Positions 45,849-57,900 of a DNA stretch of 64,000 nt are shown here, piece by piece. A program made the translations under genes and the position numbers. How positions within the stretch are numbered: position 1 is the stretch's first letter; every line of letters starts with the position of its first letter. This DNA is from Miscanthus floridulus (taxonomy: Eukaryota > Streptophyta > Magnoliopsida > Poales > Poaceae): the NCBI RefSeq assembly GCF_019320115.1, contig NC_089598.1, positions 29,699,069-29,763,068 of the forward strand, given 5' to 3'. The notes beneath the pieces are model-generated. The model did not search any database. It was given only the letters and a program-made list of their open reading frames with translations, and was not told the DNA's origin.

Positions 45849-46290
45849 AAATTGAGTAAAGATGATATATGTGGATAGCTTGCAATTAAGAGGTTTGCAG
45901 TTTATGGGATGATATGGCTATTAGTGAGAGATGATTAGATAGTTAGTGGGGGGATGATGTGGATGGTTTGCATTTGGAGATAGACTTCTAGGGCCTATTT
46001 GGAACGCAGGAATTTCACAGGAATCACACAGGAACTTCACAGGAATCAGTTCAATTTCACAAGAAAAACGCAGGAACGAGGAAAAAAAATCCCGCGTTCC
46101 AAACAGGCCCCTAATGGGGATTGGCTTTACAAGAGATATATGAAATTGAGTAAAGATGATATATGTAGATAGCTTGCAATTAAGAGGTTGGAAGTTTGTG
46201 GGATGACATGGCTATTAGTCGGGGATGATGTGGATGGTTTTGCATGTTGAGATAGACTTTTAATGGGGATTAGCTTCATAAGTGATATAG
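45849..46290. repeat. Tandem duplication, one copy with a MITE
   Basis: Two adjacent copies of a roughly 150-180-bp unit starting 'AAATTGAGTAAAGATGATAT' (45849 and 46143). The first copy carries the inverted-repeat element 45991-46110; the second shows the site without it. A weaker relative of the unit appears around 47050-47240. Confidence 0.7.
45991..46110. mobile_element. Small MITE with empty-site partner
   Basis: GGGCCTATTTGGAACGC... at the left and GCGTTCCAAACAGGCCC at the right are inverted repeats. Flanking CTA (45988-45990, 46111-46113) is a likely 3-bp target duplication, as for PIF/Harbinger-type MITEs. The neighbouring repeat copy gives the empty site. Confidence 0.75.
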
Positions 46291-46400
46291 ATACGTTTTG
46301 GCTTTTCTAGATAACTTTTTTACTATGTATTTAGGCATAGTGTATATACAAGTGCATACAAAAGCTACGTATCTAGAAAAGTCAAAACGTCTTATAAATT
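46289..46400. mobile_element. Stowaway-like internal inverted repeat (partial)
   Basis: ACGTTTTGGCTTTTCTAGAT is mirrored by ATCTAGAAAAGTCAAAACGT about 70 bp later. This is the usual inner part of grass Stowaway MITEs (compare 55484-55632). The terminal CTCCCTCCGT ends are not visible, so it is degraded. Confidence 0.6.
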
Positions 46401-46746
46401 ACAATAAAAGGAGTGCATATCAGCACATGGTGGGCCGACAGCATCTTTCAACAAAAATAATGATGAGCGATTTGAGTAATGAGGCCTTCTATGGACTCAG
46501 ATGCAACTCCGGTATCAAGAGCAAAACACAAAAATTTCTAGAGGATCACATTTCTTGTCGGTCCCGGCGTTTATACTACGGATATGCGAAGGTAGAGATA
46601 TTCAGTGATAGGAGTATGGCTTGAAAGAAATGTATACATCATATATCCAACTTGTTATCCAAAAATGCTCTTGACTCCATTTTTTATTAAGCTACTAATC
46701 TCGATCCCCTTAATAGTACAACCATACAAAAAAATCCCTAACACTA

Positions 46747-46890
46747 AGACCCTATTTATTTAAGCTTTTGGCCACTTTTAAACCGCTAGTTTTTGGAAAC
46801 AAACAACTCTCATAAGCCAAAAGCCTCCATAAGTTTTTTGGTTTTCGAAAGATCCAAAAGCTCCTAGGAAACCCAAACAAATATTCCCTA
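46747..46890. mobile_element. hAT-like MITE
   Basis: AGACCCTATTTATTTAAGCTTTTGG at the left and CCAAAAGCTCC...AAACAAATATTCCCT at the right form an imperfect inverted repeat. The '(G)GGCCTTGTTT' style end is common in grass MITEs. No certain target duplication. Confidence 0.5.
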
Positions 46891-47490
46891 AATTCAGGTG
46901 CTCTTATCACAAGTATGCACTTAGACACTACCGCGTTTTTACCTTTCACTAATATCCTTGCACCATACCCCATGCGTTACTGTAGGGATTGAAGATGAAC
47001 TTGGAATGAAATTAGACTATATATATAATTATTTGTACGAATGAATAAACTATTATAAATTGACGCTAGCGGATCATGTGGCATGTTGATGTGGATAACA
47101 AAATGCTTTTGTGTCTAGCTGATGTGGACATCATAATTACATGTGCTAGTGGATTTTAATTACATGTGATAGTGCAAAGCTCAGGTGAACAACTTGCATG
47201 TTGAGATACATAGCTAGCTAGTGGGGTTTAGGATTATAAGATATATATAGATATAGATATAGATAGAGATATAGATATCTTTTGCACAATACACCAAATT
47301 CAACCATAAGGGGCTAAGAAAACTGAGTGGCTTCAATGATACAGCTAGTTACCATTAACCTTGGGAAACAAAGTTAGTCACATATATTTTTGTCCATCAA
47401 TCACCGAAACACATGTGCACAATTAATGAACCATGATTTTTGGGTACATTGCAAATCGTCGTAGGAAAAGATGTGAATGCGACAACGAAT
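46891..47490. other. AT-rich unassigned DNA with a simple repeat
   Basis: No gene. It contains a (GATATA)n-like stretch at about 47240-47280 and copies of a 'GATGTGGA'-containing unit near 47085 and 47122. Confidence 0.4.
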
Positions 47491-47765
47491 TGAGCGTAGC
47501 TTAGTTGGTTGGGTTTCTTGTGGTGAAACCTACGCGTCCGGGTTTAAGTCCCCGACTTGACACGAGTGCTCGTATTTTTCTAGATTTATTCAAAGATTTA
47601 ATAGCGCTATTCTTTCAGTGGTAGACGATGTGCCTCTTGACAGTGCGAGGCGTCTGGGATGACTTTGTCAATCTCGAGATTTGCCGGTCCAACTCAATTG
47701 TTCGGAGGTGCTCATAGGGATAGGGTGCGTGCGTATGTTCATAGGGGTGAGTGTTTGACTACCGC
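47491..47765 (+). mobile_element. tRNA-derived SINE (Au-like)
   Basis: A tRNA-like head has an A box TAGCTTAGTTGG (47497-47508) and a B box GGGTTTAAGTCCC (about 47540-47552). The body ends with 'GTGCGTGCGTATGTTCATAG' and 'GGGTGAGTGT', sequences I associate with the Au/ZmSINE family of grasses. The far 3' end is truncated or diverged. Confidence 0.65.
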
Positions 47766-47788
47766 TTTGTTAGATTACAAACTTTATC

Positions 47789-47910
47789 GGCCCCGTTCGC
47801 TTCGCTGAAAAAACAAGCAGAAACACTGTTTCGGCTGATTTGTTGTGAGAGAAAACACTGTTTTAGCTAAAAAAAATAAGCTGAAAAGTACGGATTATAA
47901 GGGCAGGGCC
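47789..47910. mobile_element. MITE remnant (GGCCCCGTTCG end)
   Basis: Starts GGCCCCGTTCGCTTCGCTGAAAA. 'ACTGTTT' and 'TGAGAGAAAACACTG' motifs lie inside and GGGCAGGGCC is at the right. It is a decayed relative of the element at 48059-48197. Confidence 0.5.
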
Positions 47911-48058
47911 ATCATAGTCACTTTTCTACAAAAGAGAAGCGCATCATTATTGCACAATCTTAATGAAACCAACTGATAAAAAGTAGTTTTTTTCTCTATT
48001 TAAGACATTTGTATAGATATTTAATGCTTGCCAATAGATAGACTGCACAACTAACAAT

Positions 48059-48197
48059 GGCTCCGTTCGGCTTATCTTATATTTGGCTTGTTTGGCTTCT
48101 TTTTTCAGCGGAAACATTATTTTTCTCTCACAACATTTCAGCCAGAACAGTATTTTTCAGCTACTTTCAGCCAAGTTTCAGCAAGTCGAACGGGGCC
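48059..48197. mobile_element. hAT-like MITE (GGCTCCGTTCGGCTT...)
   Basis: Left end GGCTCCGTTCGGCTT, right end AAGTCGAACGGGGCC, imperfect inverted repeats. The interior has TTTTTCTCTCACAACATTTCAGCC, shared in style with the other MITEs of this window. Confidence 0.65.
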
Positions 48198-48458
48198 AAT
48201 AAGCTCGTTTCGTGCGGTCAATTGTCATGATCTAAACACGCAGCCTGTTTGGTACGTGTCACGAGGCTATGCAGAGTCATCCGATCTTGGTACCGAAGCA
48301 TAGCCCAGGCGTTTGGTTTGTGTCATGTCATCGAATCATCCATCACAAAGCCATTCTATGTAGCACTTGGATATGCCTAAAGAGACGGACCATGTGGTTC
48401 CACGAGAAATTACCGGATGAGTCCATGCTAGACCATTCCATGCAACATTACTTGGTTC

Positions 48459-50202
48459 CACTACTACAAAAACTTTACTGGACGCGGGCGTTTTCGGTTT
48501 TCCGTGGCAGGCAAAGCCGTCCGCCGTGGCCTAGAGGCCACGGTAAATCGTGGCTTAACCGCGGCGGGCGACCTTGCCTGCCGCGGTTAACCGATTTACC
48601 GCAGCGGGCGATGTAACGTGTCCGCCGCGGTAAATATACTTTTACCACGGCGGGCACGTTACACCGCCCGCCGCGGTTAATCGTTTGGAAAAAACAAAAA
48701 AAACCCAAAGCCCACCGGCGAGCCCATTGACTGAGCCCACCGGCGAGCCCAATCCCAAACCGAAACCCTAGCGCTGCCATCGTCGTCCCTGGATCCAGCT
48801 GCAGTCGCCTCTGCAGCGCCGCTGCCGAAGATGAGGCCGGAAAGGAGTAGGGCGCCGAGCAGCCGCGCATCCGCGTGCGCCGCCACCGTAGCTCCGACGT
48901 CCGTGCCGGCTCTAGATCTGGGAAAGGGGAGAGGGCACAGTGAGGGAGACGAAGAAATCATAGCAACAACAGTCGGAATCCAAATCGATTAAAAATCACT
49001 ACAATACAATAAAGCAGAAAAAAGGAGAGAATGGATTCAAGATGAAAAAGAACTCTAAAATGGCACGCCAAAACAAGAACTCAAGTGCAGGAGATCATAA
49101 ATAACAGTCCAATATACATCAAACTTCCGCATCACATGACGTTTCGACCCAGCCGCAAGCAACTCCGCCTCGGAAAAGAAGGGAATCGTGGCCGCAAGGA
49201 GATTTTGATCCGGCTAACAGGCCGTCGATCCACGCACCTGGCTTGATGAAGGGCCAGACCCTGCACGGCAAACTTCGATTCGTCCACCTTGCAAGGAGGA
49301 AGGGGCACATCTCAGTCATCCCGCGCCAACTGCTGACCGCGCGGAGCGCCGCTAGGCGCTGGCTGGGCTCGGCAGCCGCCTAGCTGTGCAGCAACGCGAC
49401 AAAGCCAAGGCATGGATCCGTGGAGGCGTGCGGCCACCAGGGATGCGGCCCATGCGACAGCCGAGGCGCCTGGGCTCACCGCTCGCGACCGCCAAATGCG
49501 TGAGCGCCACTGCAGGGCGGCTTGACGGAGCTGCGCGGCCACAGCTGCACTCGAGCTTCGGCGAGCGGCCTGGACCGGAGGCGGAGCGGGTCAGCCTGCC
49601 ATGCGCGCTCCCGTCGGCGGCGCCCCTCAGCTCGGCTCCGCATGTCCCGACGTCATCGATACCTGCTCGTCTGCTCTTCTCTCTCAGCTGCGCGACGCGA
49701 GAAAGAGGAACAAGAGAAAATGAAGCTAGGGTTTTTGGGTCAGCGGCGGCTGATGGATTTTTGTTCCCGGCAGGAGTGTCCTCAGCCATCGGATTGGCAT
49801 CAACGGATCAGATCGAGCCAACGCTAAGTGGGCCTGCGGGTTAGGGTGGACCAGCGCGCTTGCGCGGCCCAGGCCCTGGTGGCTCCGCCCGGCGTCACAA
49901 GGAGAAACACGGTCATCACGCCGTCCGCCTCGGCCATCCGCCCTGTTGTTGCTATTTTTAATTGATGTATATAGGATGCCCGCCACGGTAAATCGATTTA
50001 CCGTAGCGGGCACCTTAAGACGCCCGCCTCGGAAAATAGGCTATTTTTCGAGGCGGACGTCTTAAGACGCCCGCCACGATAAATCGATTTACCGTGACGG
50101 GCAAAAGTGTCCGCCTCAGAAAATAAAAAACACCCGCCTACGTAAATCGACAGGCATTAACCGTGGCGGGCAAAAAGATGCCCGCCACGTTATGTAGTAG
50201 TG
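48459..50202. mobile_element. Non-autonomous CACTA element
   Basis: Ends CACTACTACAAAAAC... and ...GTAGTAGTG with a perfect 3-bp duplication TTC (48456-48458, 50203-50205). Subterminal repeats of CCGCGGTAAATCG/CGATTTACCG(C/T)(A/G)GCGGGC are dense at 48480-48690 and 49975-50190. No transposase. The interior (48760-49940) is GC-rich, with 'CGAAACCCTAG' and, on the minus strand, 'CAAAAACCCTAG', both looking like plant 5' leaders. The reading frames there (e.g. 49386-49844 plus, 49352-49789 minus) overlap on opposite strands and have no recognised domain. Possible captured gene pieces, not identified. Confidence 0.88.
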
Positions 50203-50580
50203 TTCTCCAAACCACTATAAATTTATTCAGCAATGCAACATTACTACACATTAGTTATAACAAATATTTGCCCATTTGAGAAATGTAACATGATTCATAT
50301 TCGGTGTCTTTCACTTTCCAGCCGTTGCCACTCTTTCGTCGTATAACGGTGAAAAGCTGTCTCGCTGAGGCGTTCAAAACATCAGCAATCTTCGCAAGAA
50401 AACACTGGCGGGCCGCTTGATTGATGTCCCGAAACCAGCCCACTCTGGTCGCGAATCTCTGCGCTCCCGACCGGAATCCAACGGCCTTGGGCGCCCTACG
50501 CACGGCTTCGCGGTATCATTAAAAAAAATTTATAATTATATATAAGTTATTAAAAAAGTTGACCGCACACAGATGTTACC
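50203..50580. other. Unassigned DNA right of the CACTA element
   Basis: An 82-codon minus-strand frame (50255-50503) is present, but I recognise no domain in it. It could be a small gene piece. The sequence is otherwise AT-rich. Confidence 0.35.
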
Positions 50581-51773
50581 GTTCTAAACTTTTTGCCTTA
50601 CAAGCCATTCTATCCTTGATCCATTTGTTTTTCGCCGTTTGATAGCCCTTACAGATGAGACCAGTCAGTTAAATTATCCATGTTGCCCCTAAGTTTTCTC
50701 TCTCTCTCTCTTCCTCCTTATCTTCTTTCCCCATGACGACCAAGACGCTCCAGTGCACCACAACACGGATTGCGCGTCGTCAGCACCGCGCCCGGTAGCC
50801 TAGCCCAGCGCCCCCAGCACCTCTAGGCCTCGGCCCCATCTCGGTGCTGGCTGTCTTCCTCGCGTCGTGGCTCCGCGCCGCCGCCCTCCCACACGCTGAG
50901 CTCGCTCGCGCCATCCACGGTGGCCGGGCCAGAGCTCGCGCGCGTGCCGTTGGCGGTGACCGGAGCTCACCTCCTCGCCTCACCTCCACGCGCGCTGCGG
51001 CAGATCCACGGCGAGGACCGGCTACGACAGCTCCACGCGCGCCACCTCCTGGCTCTCGCCGACGCCATTGGGGACGAGGCCGCCTCCCTGCACGCTGCGG
51101 CCCTCGCCGTCGCCGTCGGGGCTCGTGTCGGTGTGCGGCGCCGTTCACCGATGAGTGGAACACGGCATGCGGCGAGCCGGGTCCGCGTGGCTGGCGACCG
51201 AGGCGGGTCCGCTCCTCGCATCTTTGTCTTTGGCCTCACCGTGCCCAATGGCCTGTCGGCGTCGCCATCGTCGAGAGGGTGGAAGACTTCGTGGTGGGCA
51301 CGCTGCTGCCGCTCTTCTTCGCCATGAGCGGGCTCCGCACGGACACCTCCAAGATCACCAGCACGCCCGCGGCGGTGTTGCTGATGGTGGCCGCTCTGGC
51401 CGCGGCCATCCTCAAGGTGGCCGCCGCCGTCGGCGTTGCCGTTGTGTACGGGGGGCAGCCGCGTGGGGGCAGGTCCACTCCGACCACAGCGCCCCCTCAT
51501 CCAGGCGAATGTGCGCGAGCTAGTGGCCGCGGTGACCGCCTCGGCGCCGCTGCTCCGCGCGGCCACCCAGCCTAGCCCCGGTCGCCACAAGCGCGGACGC
51601 GGGCGAGCTCCGCCCCGGCCGCACGCACGAGAAGAGAGATCGAGTTTGAGAGAGAGAGGATAGAGATGTGAGGGGTATTATGGGCGTTTTAACTAACCTG
51701 ACTCACTTGTGAGGACTCCCAAATAGTAAAAAACGAAGGGAATACTGATGGAATGACTTGAAGAGAAGTTCAA
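50581..51773. mobile_element. Pack-MULE candidate with long inverted repeats
   Basis: About 110 bp at the left (50581-50694) and right (51664-51773) are imperfect inverted repeats. For example, left GATGAGACCAGTCAGTTAAA pairs with the complement of TTTTAACTAACCTGACTCAC, and left CATTTGTTTTTCGCC with the complement of the AAAAAACGAAGGGAA region. Between them is GC-rich coding-like DNA including a CHX fragment. Long terminal inverted repeats around a host gene piece define Pack-MULEs. I could not fix the exact ends or a 9-bp duplication, so this is a candidate. Confidence 0.55.
51222..51450 (+). pseudogene. CHX-type cation/H+ exchanger fragment
   Basis: 'FVFGLTVPNG' then, after loss of one base near 51252, 'PVGVAIVERVEDFVVGTLLP', 'LFFAMSGLRTDTSKITSTPA' and a hydrophobic stretch to about 51450. 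This matches the central part of the membrane exchanger domain of plant CHX proteins (about 75 residues of a protein usually near 800). GC-rich sequence at 50785-51220 and 51450-51600 may be further decayed parts. It lies within the inverted repeats at 50581-51773. Dead fragment. Confidence 0.75.
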
Positions 51774-51984
51774 TTTTTTTTTAATGGCTTATACGCTAAT
51801 TACATATTTTTTTAATGGCACACATAAAAGCCTCCTCGCGGAGTGCCGGAGCCGCGAGGCGGGTCGGCTCTACACCCTCGCGCTCGCGGCCTCGCCTCTC
51901 TTCCCTCACACGACTCGCCGCGAGGAGTTTCCCCTTCCTCCGCGCGCATCCCTGCGAGAGCTCGAAAACCTAGCCGCCAAATCC
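51774..51984 (+). promoter_or_regulatory. Region just upstream of the SPT5 start codon
   Basis: About 210 bp between the inverted repeat of the Pack-MULE candidate and the SPT5 ATG. The first half is T-rich. From about 51830 it is GC-rich, with 'CCTCGCGCTCGCGGCC', and probably forms the 5' UTR. I see no convincing TATA box. An in-frame extension upstream to ATG 51784 exists but has no SPT5 similarity. Confidence 0.4.
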
Positions 51985-54900
51985 ATGGCTCGACGCGACC
52001 ACGACGACGACGACGAGATCGAGGAGGAGGACGAGGAGGAGGCCTACGACCTGGACGAGGAGGAAGAGGAGGACGAGGAAGACGACTACGAGGAGGAGGC
52101 GAGGCGCGGGAAGGCCTCCCGCGGCGGCGGCGGGCGGAAGCGGTCGCGCGAAGACAACTTTATTGACGACTCGGCCATCGAGGATGAGGACGAGGATGAC
52201 GACGACGACGACGGCGGGGGCCGGCCGAGGAAGAAGGGCGGCGGCGGGGTGCGAGGGTTCTTCGACGAGGAGGCCCAGGTCGACGAGGATGAGGAAGAAG
52301 AGGACGAAGGCGAGGGCGAGGACGGTGAGTGGTCGCCCTATTTTATTGCGTCGTGATGCTCTGTTTATGACTTGGGTGGTATTTCTGCAGTCTTTGTTGA
52401 GATCTGGACCTAATTTGGTCGATTTCCAGAACTGGATTTGGGGATATAGTGAGAAGTTAGCAATTTCTATAACACTTTATGCTCTAGATGAAATCCACCT
52501 CTTCTGTTTTGTTTTCATGACTAGGTAGTAGCTGCAGGTTGGCAAGAAATTTAGTTTCATAGCAGTTGTGTAACTAAATCAGCTAATTTTGATGTTCGCC
52601 TTTGCTCCAGATCTTAAGACGAACTTTAATCATGTTTACCTATATTCATAGAGGTGCACCCTGTGGGTGACGGCTAGTTTTTTCTAGATAAAAAAGTTAG
52701 CTGAAGTACCCTCCCAATATGTTTCGTTAACTTGTTAGTGCCTGTGCAGATCCTGTCTTAATTATCTGTTCAGTTGATAATTTGCTTTGTTGTTCAACCT
52801 CAATTTGATCTATTTATATTAGTTATCCTTTATGTAAGCTGATAGAAATGATGGTTTGGTCAGACCTAAGTTTTTAGGGGTATAAGGAACCGGACCTAGT
52901 TGGATGGTATTGGGGCAAACTTGATGCTAGGGCCTGAACTTGCACTACAGTTGGAGACTTGGATTTGTTCTGCCTGATCATTTCAGGAATGCAGAGTTGC
53001 CCATGAGAACAAACCTATGGGCCTGCTGTTCTCAAAAGCTACTTGAAAGGACTGGAAAGAGTCACTTCTCAATGCCATATTAACACTGTACCAAACACAG
53101 CATACAGTTGACTGAACTTTAATCTTCTTATGCTATCAAATGAATTGGTTCTGTTCTTTTGAATGTTGGATAAGATGCTTGAAGCTGGACAAAGCCTTGG
53201 CAGCAAATTGAAAATTCATTCATAAATTGTATCGTAGTTCAAATTGTTTAGCCTTATGCAGCAGGAAAAAAATTATGCCCTCTAGGCTGAAACTTTTTAT
53301 TTGTATCAAATCAAAATTATCTTCCATATTCTACTGGTCTTCTTTTACCCTCATTGTGCAGTTTGAACTATCAGGGTGCATTAGATTTTCTGTAAGGATT
53401 TACTTGTAACCCTGGAAATATTCCAATCAGCTCCATGCTTTCATCCATTTTCACAGTTAATTTCACAAACATCTTCCTCCTTTGATTACTGGAAATAATG
53501 GATTGGACATACTGAACTGTTTTGTCTCTGAACTGAGTGATGATCTATCTATACATCACAAGCAAGAATTATGAATGTTGAAGTCAAATGTTTTGCTCCA
53601 ATACTACTTAATACTAATAAGTTATGAAAAGAAATTAATCTTGGGACTGGGTAGAATATACTACTTAATACTTCTTAGTAGATCAAACTAGACATTAACC
53701 TGGTGACACATTGTGCTGGCTATGACTACTAGCATTGCTAGAAACAGTGTAATTTTGTTACCCCCTCCTTCCCAAATATAAGGCGCAGTTTGATTTGGTG
53801 TGGTCTTCGAGATCACTCTTTGACTGCTAATTTCTTTTATAATATATCCTTCGCGGCAAAAAAAGGTTGGTCAGAAGAAGGTATTTCTAAACGCTAAGTC
53901 CAATGTAACCACTCTTGTAGCACAAAGTTTTCATATTGTTAGACTAATTGTTGGCAAAGATTACAAAGTTTGAATCATGAAATACATGCACGTCTTATAT
54001 ATTGGGACAGCGGGAGTATGATTTTATTAATTGCTTTTGGATCTGTAAACAACTGTTTAAATGTTGAAATTGAATTAGCTCTGTGCTTATTGTTGTACTA
54101 AGCAACAGAAGCATGTTCAGGTTTCTAATGCACTGATATCTGCTCCTTTGCCTTTCATTTTAGATTTTATTAATGATGCTGGGGCCGACCTTCCTGATGA
54201 GAATGTTATTAGGGGCTCAAGACGTCATTCTATTCCTATGAGGGATGAGGAAGAGGACATTGATGAAATTGAGAGACAAGTGCGGGAGAGATATGCAAGA
54301 TCCACTCATATTGAGTACGGTGAGGAAGCAGCAGAAGTGGAACAGCAAGCTCTGCTGCCCTCCGTGAAGGATCCTAAACTATGGATGGTCAAATGTGCGG
54401 TATGCTCAAGATTTATCTTACTATAAACTGCTTGGATGTTTATTGGCCCTACTTCAGCTCTACTAACGCATGACTGTGACTTCAGATTGGACATGAGAGA
54501 GAGACTGCGATTTGTCTGATGCAAAAGTACATCGATAGGACAGACCTTCAGATAAAGTCAGTCGTGGCATTGGATCATCTAAAAAATTATATTTATGTTG
54601 AAGCTGAAAAGGAGGCCCATGTCAAAGAGGTAAGCATGTCTGCGTGTGCTTGGCATTTTACTTCTGATTTCATTCCTCCTTGCTAAACTTGGTCTATGCA
54701 GGCTTGCAAAGGTCTACGAAACATTTATGCTTCAGCAAAAATAACATTAGTACCGATAAAAGAAATGGCAGATGTCCTCTCTGTTGAGAGCAAATCTGTT
54801 GATCTTTCAAGGGATTCTTGGGTCCGAATGAAATTGGGCATATATAAAGGTGACCTTGCTAAGGTATTACCACAACACTTCTCTTATAAATATACTGTAT

Positions 54901-57900
54901 ACCATTCTTCAAATGTTTATGTGATCGTGTTTTGCAGGTTGTTGATGTTGACAATGTACGTCAAAGAGTAGATGTGAAGCTGATCCCTAGAATAGATCTA
55001 CAAGCTTTGGCTAGTAAACTGGTAAGTTCTAACCCTTGTTTCTCACAAGAGCAGTGCTACAACTACACCTATTTTAGTACAACTTGGGTACTAAAGATCC
55101 AAAGGTTAAGATGACTTGGATGGAAAGCTCATAGATGCACTGAATGGTTTAGGTACATGGTTGTACCTGAATTTGTACTCAAAGCATTACACTTCTCACA
55201 ATCTTGCACTTTTGTTTATTACTACTTCCTATCAACTTTAATTGCATAAATTAAGGAGTGGAGCTAATCTATTTGTCTCAGTTTTATTCTCTTCTATTAT
55301 GCACCTAGCTACTTAACTAGCTAAATGTATATTCAAAACTGAGGTCTCAGGTCCACAGTCTGATATACAATAAGAGAATAAATTATAAACAATGTACTCC
55401 CACTGATTCCAAAGTTTAGTCGTTTAGGACATCAACAGGGTCTCCAGTATGATACTTTGACTTGCAAATTTTATAAAATCATACCCCCCATTCCAAATTA
55501 TAAGACATTTTGTTTTTTTTTTCTTGATACACACATTTTGCTATGCACTTTGACATACCCTATGTCTAGATACATAGTAAAAGCAATGTATCTAGAAAAG
55601 CCAAAATGTCTTATAATTTGGAACGGAGGGAGTAGTATTTTAGATAATATTATGAAAGTATTTTCTGTGATGAATGTAGTAACATCAAACATGTGTTGTC
55701 AATCGGGAAAATATTCAGTGCAAACCCTTTACTCGGTGGAATCCTAAAAACCTTTTACCAAAACATACTTAGGAGTTTTTAAAAAAATGAAACTATGCAC
55801 ATCCACAGTGCATCTATGGATATACATTTTTGCAAAATTTGAGATTCAAAACCAATATAGAAAAAAATCATATGAAAATAACAAATTGGTGCACATGCAC
55901 TAGAAGACAAATTCCTATGAATTTTGTCCTCTAGTGCATATGCATCTCAATTTTGTTATTTTCATAGAAATTTTTACAAAACGAATTTGAATCTCAAATT
56001 TTGTGACAACATGCATCCGTAGATACACTACGGATGTGTGCATAGTTTCAAATTTTTTAAAAACTCATAAGTATGTTTCTCTAAAGGGTTTTCACGATTC
56101 AAGCGAGTGGAGGGTTTGCACCCAATATTTTCCCGTTGTCAATCTATATAAATTTTCATATATTAATAGATCAAATTTAACTGACTACAATCCTAGAACA
56201 ACCTACGTTTGGAGTTGGAGGGAGCTTTCATGTTTTACAATTGAGTTCACTGTATTTTTTTATATCTCCTGGTCATGTTTTTCTAAAGAAAAAACATCTT
56301 GTGATCTGTGAGCTGTATTTATTTGAAGTAATTTTCTGATTATCATGTTTGGTTGTTATTTTTTTGTTCCTGATTGAGCTGTTGAGTTAATCAGGTCATT
56401 GGGGTTCTTATCCTGATGGACAATTTGTATTTCAGGAAGGGAGGGAGGCTGTAAAGAAGAAAGCATTTGTCCCACCACCACGATTCTTCAATATCGATGA
56501 GGCGAGGTGACATTTTTCTCCTTAAGAATTATCTAATTGTTTCTGTTATTGTTTGCTAATCTTGTGCAAACAGGGAGATGCATATTCGTGTGGAACGGAG
56601 GCGAGATAAAGAATCTGGGGAGTACTTTGAGTGGGTTGATAATTTGAAGTTCAAAGATGGTTTCTTGTACAAATCAGTCTCCACTAAATCAATCCACACA
56701 AATAATATTCAACCGACTTTTGATGAGCTTGAGAAGTTTAAGAAGCCTGGTGAAGACATGAATGGCGACATGGCTAGCTTGTCCACTCTGTTTGCAAACA
56801 GGAAAAAAGGGCACTTTATGAAGGGTGATGCCGTCATTGTTGTTAAAGGCGATTTGAAAAATCTGGAGGGGTGGGTTGAGAAAGTAGAGGATGAAACCGT
56901 TCACATCAGACCAAAAATATCTGATCTTCCGGTAACCAATTGCAATTAGCTACTTATTATTATGAAATTTATGGTGGAGGAATGGCTTACAGTATTGTCT
57001 ATTGTCAATGCATTTGTAACTGCAGAAAACATTAGCCTTCAATGAAAAGGAACTTTGCAAATATTTCAAGCCTGGTGACCATGTCAAGGTGATCTCAGGT
57101 GTTCAAGAAGGTGCTACTGGCATGGTTGTTAAAGTGGAAGGGCATGTCTTGATAATTTTGTCTGACACAACTAAAGAACATGTGAGTAATTGTCTTATCA
57201 AGATTATGAAGAAACATTTAAGCTGATCTATTTGAAATAATTTGTTCTTAATGTGCTCTTGTTGGATGACACAGATCCATGTGTTTGCTGATCATGTCGT
57301 CGAAAGCTCTGAAATTACCACAGGAATCACCAGAATTGGTGATTATGAACTGCATGATCTTGTCCTTTTAGAGTAAGTTTACTCTTCGAATGAACAATAA
57401 TCGTATCTCGTTTATTTTGATTACTTACCTGTACTCGTCATTCGTCAATCCATTTTCAGCAACTTGTCATTTGGAGTAATTATAAGGGTGGAAGCTGAAG
57501 CATTTCAGGTAATTATATTATTCTAGTAAGGGTGATTGTACTTCACACTATATTTACTAAGGTGTATATTTAGGTTCTGAAAGGAGTGCCAGATAGACCT
57601 GAAGTTGTGCTCGTGAAATTAAGAGAAATAAAAAGCAAAATTGATAGGCGCTCATCAGCTAAAGATCGTTCTAATAATATCATCTCTGCGAAGGATGTTG
57701 TAAGGGTTATTGAAGGAGCATGCAAGGTGTGTCCCAGTTCTGTTTGTTACGATTTTGGATGGTTGTTTTGACTCCTGTTTATCTCTTATCTTTATTGTAT
57801 TTACATCCATATTTTGTCAAATTAGGGGAAGCAAGGACCTGTGGAACACATACACAAGGGGATACTATTTATCTATGACAGGCATCACCTTGAACATGCA

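Noticed and set aside
47491..47565. tRNA gene with A and B boxes
   Set aside because: It continues into a SINE body and does not fold as a complete cloverleaf with a matching acceptor stem.
49352..49844. Opposed 145- and 152-codon frames in the small CACTA element
   Set aside because: They overlap fully on opposite strands in GC-rich DNA, and I recognise no domain in either.
51784..51984. In-frame N-terminal extension of SPT5 starting at 51784
   Set aside because: The extra 67 residues have no SPT5 character. The ATG at 51985 gives the typical MARRD acidic start.
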